From positions 560,501-624,500 of the forward strand of contig NC_134683.1 of assembly GCF_024713945.1 (NCBI RefSeq): a stretch of 64,000 bases of DNA, read 5' to 3'. The stretch is from Dermatophagoides farinae. Lineage: Eukaryota; Arthropoda; Arachnida; Sarcoptiformes; Pyroglyphidae. Positions within the stretch are counted from its first letter, which is position 1. Every line of letters starts with the position of its first letter. Positions 1 through 12,800 of this stretch are shown piece after piece. The notes under the pieces are model-generated. The model had not been told where the DNA came from. It searched no databases and saw nothing but the letters and a program-made list of their open reading frames with translations. The translations under genes and the position numbers were made by a program.

Positions 1-1
1 T

Positions 2-223
2 AAGGTGGAAAATATCGTTGAAAATGATATTGGTAATCATCATCAACAACAACAAAAGCAGCTGCCATCACAGAATGTCCAAACAGATGAACATTCCACC
101 GCCAAATTGATGAAAGACACCGCCACCACCACCACCATAACGAATGATGATACAATAAACCGATATGATTCAATAATCAATGAACCAATAATTTCAAATT
201 TTGATCGCTGGTATAATAGTTAG
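2..223 (+). CDS. 3' end of an unidentified gene (partial, runs off left edge)
   Basis: A reading frame is open from the left edge to a TAG stop at 221-223. It encodes about 73 residues with a His/Gln-rich stretch and Thr runs, ending in NFDRWYNS. There is no ATG near its start (the frame reads AAG GTG GAA), so it is probably the last exon or last part of a longer gene outside the window. It is tail-to-tail with the PRDM8-like gene, about 245 bp away. No domain is recognised. The composition resembles the low-complexity parts of other proteins here, so a chance ORF cannot be excluded. Confidence 0.4.
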   Translation, partial: KVENIVENDIGNHHQQQQKQLPSQNVQTDEHSTAKLMKDTATTTTITNDDTINRYDSIINEPIISNFDRWYNS

Positions 224-467
224 TTGGAACCAATGATTAATGATTGGATTTTTATTCCAATTTTTTGTGAATTTTAAAATCAATTTTTTCATTTAAACTT
301 CTCAAAATGACTAGAATCATTCATTTATTATATTATTCATTCTTATATTGAATCAAAATTTACTAAAAAGAAAAAACACTCAAAATAAATAAATATAAAT
401 AAGACAATTATTATTACATTTACAAATCTCTAAATCTTCTTGTTTGTTTGTGTTTGTTATACTAAAA
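224..467. terminator. Shared 3' flank between convergent genes, with poly(A) signals in both directions
   Basis: This short AT-rich stretch separates two stop codons facing each other. It holds AATAAA on the plus strand (384-389, in an AAATAAATAAATATAAATAAG run) for the left gene. It also holds TTTATT at 324-329, which reads AATAAA on the minus strand, for the PRDM8-like gene. The roles are inferred from position and consensus only. Confidence 0.4.
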
Positions 468-2802
468 TTATTGATGTGATGTCATATGACGAGTAAGATG
501 ATGTCGTTCACGAAATGTTTCATTACAAATATTACAACGTAATTGATCATCACGACGTTTTTTATTCACCAATTCATCGGCTATTTTAGTACGTTTATGA
601 TGTGAACGCATATGATATACAAGATCGGATGTCATACGAAATGCTTGATTACAATATGCACAAACATTGCTTGCTTGGTAGCTTAATGCTGTCAATGATG
701 GTGATAATAGATATAATGATGTAATCAATGGATTTGCTGCTGCTGCTGATGCCGATGTTGTTGGTGGCATAAAATATGGTGGTAAATTCATTAATGGATT
801 ATTTGCCATTGATGATTGTGGTAATAATTGTATCATTGATGATGATGATGATGATGATGGTGATGATGATCCATCCTTGGTTACAACCAGATGTTCATTC
901 GAATCCTGTTTTTGGTTTGTATCGCCATTATTGTGATAATCTTTTGATGATTGTTTGGGTGAATTTGATCCATCAGAATCCAAAGATAATGATGATGATG
1001 AAGAATCTGCAGATAAATCCAATGAACCAGATGATTCTAATGAATAATTTGTTGCCGTTGTTGTTGTTGTTGTATTGTTCGATTCGAATGTTGGCCGCAC
1101 AGAAATCGGTGATGATAACATTGCCATTTTCGTACCATTCATAGATGATGATGGTGGTGAACTTATATTCGATGATCCAAATGTATATGGCTGATGTTCA
1201 GGTGAATTTAATAGCATCGATGATGAGGGTGATGGTGATGATGACGATGGATTTATCGAAGTGGAACCATTTCGATTGTTAAATAGGTTAGCCAATGGAA
1301 ATTTCGAACCACCATTCGATTGTTCTGTTGAAATTTGATTGTAAAAATTTGTCAAATTCAAATTTGAAATAAATTGATTTGATGTAATGACTGATTGGTG
1401 ACCACTATTCGTCGATTTATTTGTAGTTTTAATTGTTTTTAGCTTTTTGAATGCACTTTTTGATTGATTATAATTCGAAGATGATGATGATGATGATGTA
1501 TTGATATTCAATTGAGAGATTTTATTACCACTTTTATTATTGTTTGATGATAATTTTCGGTTATATTTACGATTGATTGATGGATTAATCATCGTTGACG
1601 TTGATGATGATGGTGTTTGATATTGATTCGATACAATCGATGATGATGATGGCGGTGGTTGTGTTGGTATCGATGATGATCGTTTCGAACGTTTTTGTCC
1701 ATTCATATTGTTATTCATCATCATCATTGTAGGTATTTTATATGCAGCAATCATTGAACCAGAATTATTATTATCATCATCCAATGTTTCAACATCAATT
1801 TCAATATCAACATCTTGATTATTATTATAATCATCATCATGATCATGATCATGATGATCATCAATGGATGATTTTCGATCTTTTTGATTCAACAATGACA
1901 TAATATCAAAACTACGTATTTCGTGTTTTCGACTTGTATCAGGTTGATGATGATCGATTGGATGATAATTGATAGATTGTTTCGGCGTTTCATTGATTCG
2001 ACTATTATGACGATTTTTTTGACCATTATCGTTGGTAATGTTTGTTAAATTTTTCATACAATCCATTATTATATGTAAAATCATATGATTTGGATAGAAT
2101 GAAAAATGATTGCACCAAATACAGCCGAATAATTCTTTACCATTCAACCATGTTTGTATTGGCCGTATAGTAGCGGTTAAACGTTCTTCAATCAAATGAT
2201 TGAACCAAGCTTTCGGTTTTTCATCATTGGTAGATTCAATCGAAAAATTGTTGCTGTTGTGGTTGTTGACAAACACGAAATGTACGTATAACTTCGAAAT
2301 AATATTGTTCATTATAATAGAAAATTTCCAGATTTTGTTCCAATTTTGTCATGGCCATTTCAACAATCGTTGATGATGAACATGGAATTTTTGATGATCG
2401 TTCAAGACATTGTTCCACACGATCCAATTCACTACGTAGCCATTTAAATAGATTTGGTATTGGACCAAGCACATCGCCTAAATGAATTATTTGTCCATCT
2501 ATTAAATCGATTAATGGACGTATAATCGATGTCGATGATAATGATGACGACGATGATGATGAAGAGGGAATCGGAACCGGTAAGTGATTTCCGCTGCTAT
2601 TATTATTTGCTGTCAGCATCATATTACTATTATTATTTATTATAGCGGATGTGGTGATTAAATCAACATTCGATGAATTGATTGATGATGATGATGATGA
2701 TGGTGGTGGTGGCACAATTTTCAATTTTAAATTATTATTACTACTATTCGTTGTTGATAAACGTTGTTGTTGTTGTGACGTTGTAATCAAACTCATTATC
2801 AT
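468..2802 (-). CDS. PRDM8-like PR-domain zinc-finger transcription factor (frame change near 2245)
   Basis: This is probably a nuclear DNA-binding regulator. Its C-terminus is close to what I recall of vertebrate PRDM8: a finger with CAYCNQAFRMTSDLVYHMRS, a basic linker, then CNICNETFRERHHLTRHMTS just before the stop. Further upstream lies a C2HC finger (CIWCNHFSFYPNHMILH, ending IIMDC) like the first PRDM8 finger. The 5' frame (2236-2802) carries a weak PR/SET match: GDVLGP, then KLEQNLEIFYYNEQYYFEVIR, compared with PRDM8 EEQNLEAY. The middle is Ser/Asn/Asp-rich low complexity. The start at 2802 (or 2796) follows an in-frame TAA two codons upstream. The two frames overlap at 2236-2312 and differ by one base in a run of five A (2243-2247, plus strand), so a base-count error or a real frameshift separates the PR domain from the fingers. 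The gene is otherwise intronless. A duplicate of 1605-2164 lies at 57140-57714. Confidence 0.82.
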
Positions 2803-2972
2803 TATTTATCAATCTTAATGATGATGATTATGGTTTTTCAGTTTCTGAACGTGTGTATGTGAAAAAATCAAATTTTATTTTTTTCCGTTTGTTAAAATCT
2901 GTGAAAAAAAAAAATTAAAAGATTAAAATCAGTTAGTGAAAAGAAGAAATAAAAAAAATTATACAAGTTGAA

Positions 2973-3148
2973 CACGCGTATACGCGTGCCCTAGGGTTCG
3001 GGTTCGGGTTTGTTCGTTCATTCTTCAATACCACCATCGTCAAACCATCATCAATAAAGATAAAAATCTCAAATTTTTATTTTCTGTTGAAAAAAAAGAA
3101 ACATTAACATCATTTTTAGCTATAGTTAGTGAGTGAGTTGTGCACGCG
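2973..3148. promoter_or_regulatory. Palindromic CACGCG cluster upstream of the PRDM8-like gene
   Basis: A perfect 16-bp palindrome CACGCGTATACGCGTG (2973-2988) is followed at once by the 8-bp palindrome CCCTAGGG (2989-2996) and two TTCGGG units. A further CACGCG lies at 3143-3148. These CpG-rich motifs sit 170-350 bp upstream of the start codon in very AT-rich DNA. CACGCG is the known class C site of Hairy/E(spl)-type bHLH repressors. A role in this promoter is inference. Confidence 0.4.
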
Positions 3149-6100
3149 TTTTTTTCACAGTTTTTTTTAATTTTCAAAATCTTTTTTTTTCCACAGTAAA
3201 ATCATCATCATCACCAACATTTTTATATAATTGAGTTATACCATCATAATCCATCATCATTTATAAATCAGATGATTTTTTTTTTCGTTAAACACAATGT
3301 CGTCGTCGTCATGATGTAATGATCATCAATGGCCATTGGTCATTTTAAATCATCAATCAATAATGGAATTATATTATATCATATCATCAACATGGCTATA
3401 AACACACCGCCAGCAAATAAATTGTCAAAATAGATAATAATTAGCAACATAAACACAAACACAAACACATGATGATGATGATGGTAAGAAGCTTATGGCT
3501 GACATGGAGAGAAAAAAAATTACACATAAGCTACTTATGTAATCAAAATTTTTATGTTTGAATTTTTTGGTTTACAATTTACTTTGCTTTACTTTACTTT
3601 ATTCTTTCTGTTCTTTTTCACTGTGTCCAGGATTGACAAATCACGTGTTTCAACAACAACAACAACAACAATAATCGTAGTTGATGGATCGTTATTGGAT
3701 CAGATATTTTTTTTTCTTTGGTAAGTTATTACAAACATTTGTTATATGTAATAATAATAAATGTAACGATTTATTGTATAATCATAGTGAAAACATTCAT
3801 CGATTTTTTTTCTGGGAGAGGGGGAGGAGGTGGATTATTATTAACATGTGTATGTATTATTCATCGTCAATACAAATAATACAGAATCGGAATCATATGA
3901 AAATCCTATAGGATCAGCTGATGGCTTGAAAAACCAATGAATGAATTGGATACTATCAAACTACAACAGCAACAATAATTTTCAATCGATAATTATTATC
4001 AATTTCTGCTGATATACAATAATGTGGTGGTGTTGGTGGTGGTGTAAATCATCGAATTTCAATGATTTTTTTTTCTATTCTTTATTACTACTCATGGATT
4101 GTAAATAATAATAAAAATATGATGATTGGATTTTTTTTTTATTCTTTCATTGAAATGAACGAATAAATCTTGGATTATTATTATTTTTTTTTTGGAACAA
4201 GCGAAAAAAAAACATTCTGCATTCTAAATCACTACTGTTTAGTAGTTGTGTGTGTATGTATGTGTGTATTCAATGTTCAGTGGGATTATTATTCTGTTAT
4301 AGTATGATCATCATTCGTTGACGATGACGACAATCAATTCTGGATGACACACACACACACAGAGACACAGATGAGGTTCACTTTTTTTTCAATTTGAAAT
4401 TCTTTATTCTTTATATATAGGGCTTATTTTATCCACTGTTGAACACACACACAAAAAAAAAAGTTTTTTTTACACCAAGACACACGTCCGAAAAAAAGGA
4501 GAAGAAATCAAAGTTTTCGATTTTTTTTTTCTTTTTATTCTTTATTCTGCTATTTTCAAGAATTTAATCAAAGTTTTCTCGCCCAATCACCAGAATAAAA
4601 TTGGTTTTTCTTTCTACTGTTTCTGTAGTGAACTACTACACACTACACTGTAGTTATATTTCAATTCTAACCAAAAAAAAAACCCGAAACGATCCATGTG
4701 AACAACAACAACAAAACGACATGCTTTGAACATCATCATCATCAAACAACCATGACAAACCAATAATCCGTAACGAAACCAATGGATCTGGTAGACACAC
4801 ACACACAAATTGTATGTTTTTTTCTTTAGTTAACAAAAAAAAAATAATGGATTGTTCCCGTAACCGGAAAAAATTGTTATCTTGTCCTATAAAATAACAT
4901 CATCATCATCATCATCATTATAGACGGTGTTTCCATAAATATGTTACGGATTTCCGGGCTATTTCCACACACACACATACACACGCACACACACCAAAAT
5001 GTTTATTGATGATGATCGAAGAATTATTGAACAAAAAAAAAAACATTCGATTCCTGAGGAAATTTCTTTCTTTTGATTTTTTTTTTTTGAATAATATGAT
5101 GCTTGTGGTTTTGGTTGATTCATCATAATGGAAAATTTATTCAAATATTCTCATGCTATTTGTGAATTGAATATTAATCGAATCATTTGGATCATGGTAC
5201 AACCAAAATAAACCAAACCAAACTAAACAACAACAACAACAACAATAACGACCGTGACCATAAACCAGAATAATTTTTTTCTGTACCCAAAAAAAAAAAA
5301 AAAAGAAAAAACACCAACCATACAACAACGATCACATCATCATCAATGATGGGTGACTCATTATTATTCATATATATGAAAAAAAAATCAAGAATCGATT
5401 GACTGAAGTGAATTATGTGTTTTTTCAAGAACAAACCAGAACCAAAGAAATGAAGCAACGAAGTAAAAACACATGACATCATAATAGACAATATTTTCTT
5501 TTTTTTCTGATCATCATCATTGTGGAATTTTTTATTCTGAATTTTGATTTGAAGAAACCACATCCTTATGGTTTGATCATAAAATAATCTATAAATAAAA
5601 AATAAGTAGTGCTGTATATAAAAAAAAAAATCTTTTCAGAAAAAAAATCTGGACACTGGAAATTTTTTTTTTATTCAAGAAAAAACGAAAATTTGTCCCA
5701 TAGGAATATGGCTGAAATCAGAAAAAAATGGAAAAAAAATTCAAATCTGATTTTGTTTCGATGAAAATTCGTACGAATACAGCACAAGTGGCTAGATTCG
5801 CATCGGATTTTTTTTTTTCGTTTACCACCACTTCAACAATTCAAATCCGATTATCATCATCATCGTTGTTGTTGTTGTTGAGAAGAAAAATGTAAAACAA
5901 TCTCATTCGCAATGAAATTTTCAACAACTCATTATCATTGTCATAATCGCATCGATTTTGAAACATTTTTTTTTGAACCAAAAACAAAAAAAAAATACAC
6001 CAAATGTTCACAAGGATCTTAATATTATTGATGAAAATTCTGATGATTTTATTGTTGAAACCGAACAATACAATACAATCATCATCATCATCCATATTAA

Positions 6101-9100
6101 TAACGGTATATAATCCAATTTCACGAATGGATCACAGGATCCAGTGAGTGAGTTAGTGAACGAAACTGAAAAAAAAAATTTTTATTAAGTTTCGGGCAAA
6201 AAAAAAATTGATATTTTTCCAGTGACAAAATCAATTTTTTTTCACCATTTTCATTCGCCACTTGTATAAATTGTGTTAATTGTCGGAAGAAAAAGACTTT
6301 TGAATTTTGTCAGTGGTGGTGGTTTCCACAAACAAAACAAACAAACAAACAAAAAAAATCTCACGAGCCAAATAATTTATGTAAATTGTCAATTAGCCTG
6401 TTCATTCACATTCACTGACAAAAATACTGTTGTTGTTTATCTGTGGATCTTTATTGTTGTTGTTGTTGTTTCTTTAAATGGATTTTCGTTTATTCTTTTT
6501 TTTCACCATTTTGCCCTCAAGGTGCCAAGCAAACAAACGAAATAAACATAAACGAAAAAATAAAATAAACGAATGGAAAGTGTTCCAAAAAAACAAAACA
6601 AAAATGAATCGATTTACAAAGAAAAACATGAATAAAAAAAATATTCTCAAGTTCCAGGAACAAACACACACACACACACACTCACACCAGCAGCAGCTAC
6701 ACTTGGAAAATCTAAATATGAATTATCCATACACATACACAGAGAACAATAATGACAATGTCATCATCATAATCGACCGCGAATATATAAAAAAAAAACG
6801 AAACGAAAATGAAAATAATGAATAAATGCCCGAAATCGAATCACAAAAAAAAGCCAGAAACAAAGCCCATTTAGAAAATTAGCTTTTTTTCCATCTCATC
6901 ACAACACATTCTAGATTCATTTTCATTTTCGTTTTATTAAAATGAAAATAAAAACCACACAAAATGAAACAAAATTCTCATCATCATTGGAATAATAAAT
7001 ATTTGCACATCATCATCATCATCATCAACGATGACGACAACGATAATAATGGGTACACAATTGTCATCATCATAAACACATCATTTAATTTAATGACAAT
7101 TGTCTTTCCATTAACTGTTTGTCACTTTGTGTGTGTGTGTGCGTGTGTGTTTTTTTTTGAATGTCCTCCAGTGAATGAATGAATGAATAAATGAAATTTT
7201 CTCATTGATAACAACAACAACAACAACGAGAAAAAAAATTAGATTTATGAATCAAGTGTGTTTCAAACACACACAAAAAAAAGAATCGAACACTGAAAAA
7301 AAATATAAGAATCGCTAGATGGACAATGAATCTATCGCTATCGTTATCATTATGTTATATGGCCATAATTCAAATTAACCAGAATCAATTTATTGATCAA
7401 CATTTTGTACACACATTGTTGTTGTTGTTGTAGATACTGCCAAAAAAAAAACAAGATTGTCACTAACAAGTATCACACTGTATGATGATGATGATGATGA
7501 TAAAATCACGTAATATAAATCATTGTGTCTGTTAAAACATCTTTAAATGTCATCATCATCATCATCAAATGAGATAAATAAATGCATCACATCTCTCTCT
7601 CTCGCTCTCTATGGCTGGCTACAAGGTAATTATTAGCGTTCACGAACAAACGATGTTGATCAAGATGTTTTTTTTTTTAGATGATTGACGATGTGTAATA
7701 CATACCAAATAATGAAGAATAATTTTCAGACACAAGAAACAAGAATATGTCACTGAAAAAAAAGAAAAGAATGATAAAAACACAAAAAACAAGAGGCCAA
7801 GATATCGAAATCGATTTTTGTTGTTGTTGTTGTTATCATTACAAGAGTGGAAAGAATTTTAATAATTTTATATTATTCCAACCGATGAGAATCATCGATC
7901 ATAATCATCATATACACCCACGCACAGAAAGAGAGAGAAAAAAAACAGCTCGTTCATCATCTAAATTCAATTCAATTCGATTCGGAATAAAAATTCTACA
8001 TCAAAAAAAAAAAAAAAAATATGAAAAATTGAAAATTTCAGAAAAACAAAAAAAATTTTTTCAAATCAAGAAAAACAGAAATTTTTTTTTTCATTTTCTG
8101 AAAATCCAAAATCAAATTGAAAACCAAAAAAAAAAAAACGATTCATCATCATCATCATCATCAGACATTGAATCGTACCATTGATTGTTCCGAAAAAAAA
8201 CCGTCTCTTCTCTCAATGATGTTAATGATGAACACACACACACACACACAGCAAACAAACAAAAAAATGATTTATGAACTCTTCATGGCCATTTATATTG
8301 TTGATTTCACACTCACACACACACAATAGCTTTCATCATCATCATTTTTTTTTTTTTTGATGATAATGATGATGGCGATGAATGGCAAAGAAAAAAAAAT
8401 GTTTTTGTCTCTTTATCTCTCTGCCACTCGCTCTCTTGAAGAATATTCTTTTCTATGCTAGAAACACAGAATATAATAAACAAACAAACAAAAAAAAACA
8501 AATGGCTTGCAAGAATCCATTTCACAGAACAAAATAACAAAAAAAATGTGAAATCGATTCCAAAAACAAATCGAGCTCAAGAGAAAATATCAAATTTACT
8601 TTTTTCAGAAAAAAAACATTCAAAAACATTGGGTTTTAAATGTTTTTTTCTCTCTTCCTCTGCCATTCACTCCATTTTTCTCTGCGTTTAAAGTTTCAAC
8701 AACAAAAAACATTTTGGATCGATCGATTTCGTTTTTTTTATTGTTCACCCAAAGAACAAAAAAAAAGTTTACAGCGAACAATAGATGATGAGAGTGTAGA
8801 GAGAGAGAAATTTAAAACGTTGAAAAGCCCAAAACCAAAAAAAAAATGGGCATCGATTATTGTCCATGTTAAACACATTCATACATACACACTTGATACA
8901 CTCAGAGTAACCAAGGCAAACACTTGAAATTTAAAATTTTTTTTTCAAGCACCAAAAAAAAAAATTAAGTCATCAACCAGTGATGTTTTGATGGCAAACA
9001 AACCAAACAACAAAATGAATCCAGACTTAATTACTACTAATAATAACCAAATGTGAATTTTTCAACTTTTAGTATCAATTTTTTTTCATCGTCTGTCGAT

Positions 9101-9540
9101 GTTGTATCCATCACCATCATCATCATGTAATCAAATAAAAAAAAAATCCGAATCTCAACAGATGTTTTCAAGTGGTAATTGGTGGTTGATTTTGTTGTCG
9201 CTTTTTTTTGTGAAATGATGAAAAAAAATAAGTAGCGAATACTTTTTTGTTGTGGTAAACGAAATAATGAATATAAAATAACAATGGACGATTGATACTA
9301 CCCGGATTTTTTGAATGAAAGAGAAATCTTGAAAAAAAACAAGTCAATTGAATCTAGTGGTTATTTGGGTTTTGGTTATCAATCAACCAACCACATGTGT
9401 CTTTTGTGTAGTATTAAAAAACAAATCAAAAAAAAAAATCCAAATCGTAAAACCAGACAAACACACACAAAAAAAAGATATGACAATGCAAGTCAAACAT
9501 TTGACAATAGAGGAAAATCAGACAATCGAAAATGGACTTT

Positions 9541-9559
9541 TCTCTCTCTCTCTCTCTCT
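9541..9559. repeat. (TC)n microsatellite
   Basis: An uninterrupted TC dinucleotide run of 19 bases in the gene-poor region. Confidence 0.85.
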
Positions 9560-9807
9560 TTGGTTGCTTTGTTTGTCACGAGTACACCACTAAAACGCGT
9601 GCAAACAAATTTTCAACATCTTTTTTTTGTTCCACAAGTACACGGTATTCCAAAAGAAACTCTTTTTTTTATTTCACAATTGTCCATTATGTAGTTTATT
9701 AGATTAAATTGGATTGTTTTTTAATATTGTCTTGTCGTTTTTTTTTCGGGAGAAAAAAAAATATTCGACAACAACGGCGATGATGATTTTGGTAATTGAT
9801 GACCATG

Positions 9808-9825
9808 ATATATATATATATATAT
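9808..9825. repeat. (AT)n microsatellite
   Basis: A run of nine AT dinucleotides in the gene-poor region. Confidence 0.85.
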
Positions 9826-12800
9826 GGTTTTCATTATCGTGTTAATGTTCCACTTATACGTGTTTTTTTTCTCTTCTCATCAGAAATGGAAAATCGATTT
9901 GACATCAGCCACCACCATCATCACTATCACTGTTACTACCACCACTACAATGATGGAATAATAAATTAAATTAACACTTTGTGATATGATGAGTGAATAT
10001 TTTTTTTCCCGAGATGGAATCATTCAATGTTGGTGATGATGATGATGTCTCGAATTTTTTACATTACATTTCAATTCAATTCAATTCGATTTGATTTGAA
10101 AAAGAAAAGTGAATGTAAAACCACACAATGTCATCATCATCATCACATGCTGTTTTTTATCGGTCACAATAATAAAATCATGAAATGATAATGATGCGGA
10201 ATGATGACAAATGACAAAAAAAATTCGTTTTTTTACAAATTTTGATAATTTAATTTGCGATAACACGCAAAGAGCCAAAAAAAGAAATGAAAAAAAAAAT
10301 TCATCAGCAGGATGCCAAGTGAGATAATGGCAATGTTAGTGAAAATGTAACGATCAATGAATGTGAATCGTGTAAAAAAAAGTGTCGAAAATGTAATTTA
10401 AAAGTTATTAAAGCATAAAATACTTGAAAAGTGAAAAAAAAATTTTCATTTTTCTCAGAAATTTTTTTTTCAAAATTTCAACATCAAACTCGGTATGCGG
10501 TATTATCATCGAGGGCTAAGAAAAAAAAATATACATTCACGCCACTGGACATATTCAACATCAAACCAAAAAATGGGTTGATAAACGTGTACACGTGTAT
10601 GGTATGCGCGACACAGAGACACATCTGTATTCGTTGTGTGTGTGTGTCTGTTGATAATAAAACAAGATAAACAGATGTCAAAAAAAAAGGAAAAGAAAAT
10701 GTAGTTCAAAACTCGTGGAAAATAATAAAATTCTACTATATGGACCATCAACAACAACAACAACAACAACAACGACGACGACAAAATCACGTATTGAATC
10801 CTGTGTCTCTGTATTATTGGTCATTCAATTAAAACCAAATTAACACTATTCTTGACATGGTTATATATATATTTTTCCTCTGGTTTTTTTTCGATCAGAA
10901 TACAACTTTTACATTTGAAAGTATTAAGCTTCTGTTTTCTACACACACTGACACACCGGAATATATGACCGAAACAAAATATTATTAATCGGGTTATAAA
11001 TCCGGGATTTTTTTTTCATTGTTTGTAATGATTTCTATTGTTGTTGTTGAGTAAAAAAAACCCTCTAGGACCCTGACTCTTTTGTAGTAGACAGTGAACA
11101 GTGGACAACGGCCAAAGAAAAAAAAATCTGTTCCATTTTACAACAACAACAACCGAAAACGCTACATTACATGGACAACAAATGGTGGTCATTGAATGGA
11201 TGGGGATGGGGGTAACGCAACAACAAACAAACAATAATTTAATCCTTTTAAAGCGAAAAACCAATTAACACGTTAACCAACCGATGACGACGACAATAAA
11301 AACGATGAAAAACACAGCAGTGTCACAATCATATGACATTGGCTATTGTGATTTTTTTTCATTCATTCATTCATTCACTTCATTTCATTTCATTGTGTGT
11401 TCATAAGTTTCATTCGGATATCCTAAAAAAAATGAAATTACAAATATTGGATCATCGTTCAACAACAACAACAACAACTACAACAACAAAAAAATGATCC
11501 ACGATTAATCTAATTTCTTTTCAGTTTTGCAAATATAATGGATCGTTGTCAAAATCATCATCATCATCATCATAATTCTTTTTGGTCAAAACTACTTGGT
11601 CAATATAGGTTTCTACAACAAGAATGACTAGAGGATTTATCATATTAACTACTAGGGTGTGTGTGTGTGTTGACAACGATGAAATCTCATGTTTCGATGT
11701 TGAATGTTGTTGTCACTATTTGCACTCTTGTCATGTTGAATCAAAATCAATGTCTAAAAACTCGAAATCAACACAAACAAACAAACGACATTGATGATGT
11801 GTGTGAATATGATATCGAAAAAAAAACAACAACAAAAACAAGAATCGAATGAAAAATTTTGAAATTCTGTTTTTGTAATTACAATAGGAGTGTCGATTGA
11901 AACATCCACACACCCATCAATTGAAATTTAATTGATTGAAAATGATCATTTTGAATGACGGAATTTTTTTTTTATTCCACATGAATAAATATTGAAATCA
12001 AAATTCTGTATCTAAGTGCTGGAAATTTTCTCCAAACCAAACCAAAAAAAAAACCCTAAAGCATCAAAAACATTTAAAAATGGACCAAAAAGAAAAAATC
12101 CAAGAGAATGAATATTAACCATAATTTGTAACAACAGCGATATATTTTTTTATCAGAAAAAATGGCAAAGAAAAACATATTTACCTTTATTCCGTAAATA
12201 TTTTGTTGTTGTTGTTGATGAATCATTCACATTCACTGATGATGCTTGTTATCTATTTTTATTTTGTCCACCATTATTATAGTGTCCACAAATTTGATTC
12301 ACAAACACACACACACACACACAAACAAATCAATGATCAGGTTAAGTAAACGTTTACGTTTTCTGGATAAATAATTTCAAATTGAATTTGTTTGACAAAA
12401 AAAAAAAAAAATATAATCAAACACACGGTATTTCAATTCTTCATCATTAGCATTTAAAACTAAATAATGTGGCGATTTTAAATATTCTTGTTGACCAGAA
12501 TACAGAATCAATCATCGGTTGTTTGTGATTGGTGATTGGTTCAATGTCTTAATGTGGTAAAAATATAATGATGATGACATACACACACACAAACGTGAAG
12601 GTACATCCCATTTTTTTTTTCGGTCAAACCACAAACACAGCACACACACACTGACATATAGTAAATCACAGTGGTAGTTAAATTTTGAAATTAACCTATC
12701 ATCAACAGAATATATTGAACAGAATGTGTTTCATCATCATCATCAACATGATCATCATACGTCATTCGTCATTTCATTTTCGTTCTATTTTCAGTAGTAA

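Noticed and set aside
776-1144. Plus-strand frame of 122 codons opposite the PRDM8-like gene
   Set aside because: It is the mirror of Ser/Asn/Asp codon runs in the real minus-strand gene (Met and Leu runs from CAT repeats).
468-2802. Assignment of the zinc-finger gene to Disco/basonuclin
   Set aside because: Basonuclin-type fingers have a different pattern; the paired C-terminal fingers, the C2HC finger and the PR-like EQNLE segment fit PRDM8 better.
2991-3010. TTCGGG repeats beside CTAGGG, possibly telomere-like
   Set aside because: Only two units, not TTAGG or another known arthropod telomere repeat, and in the middle of unique DNA.
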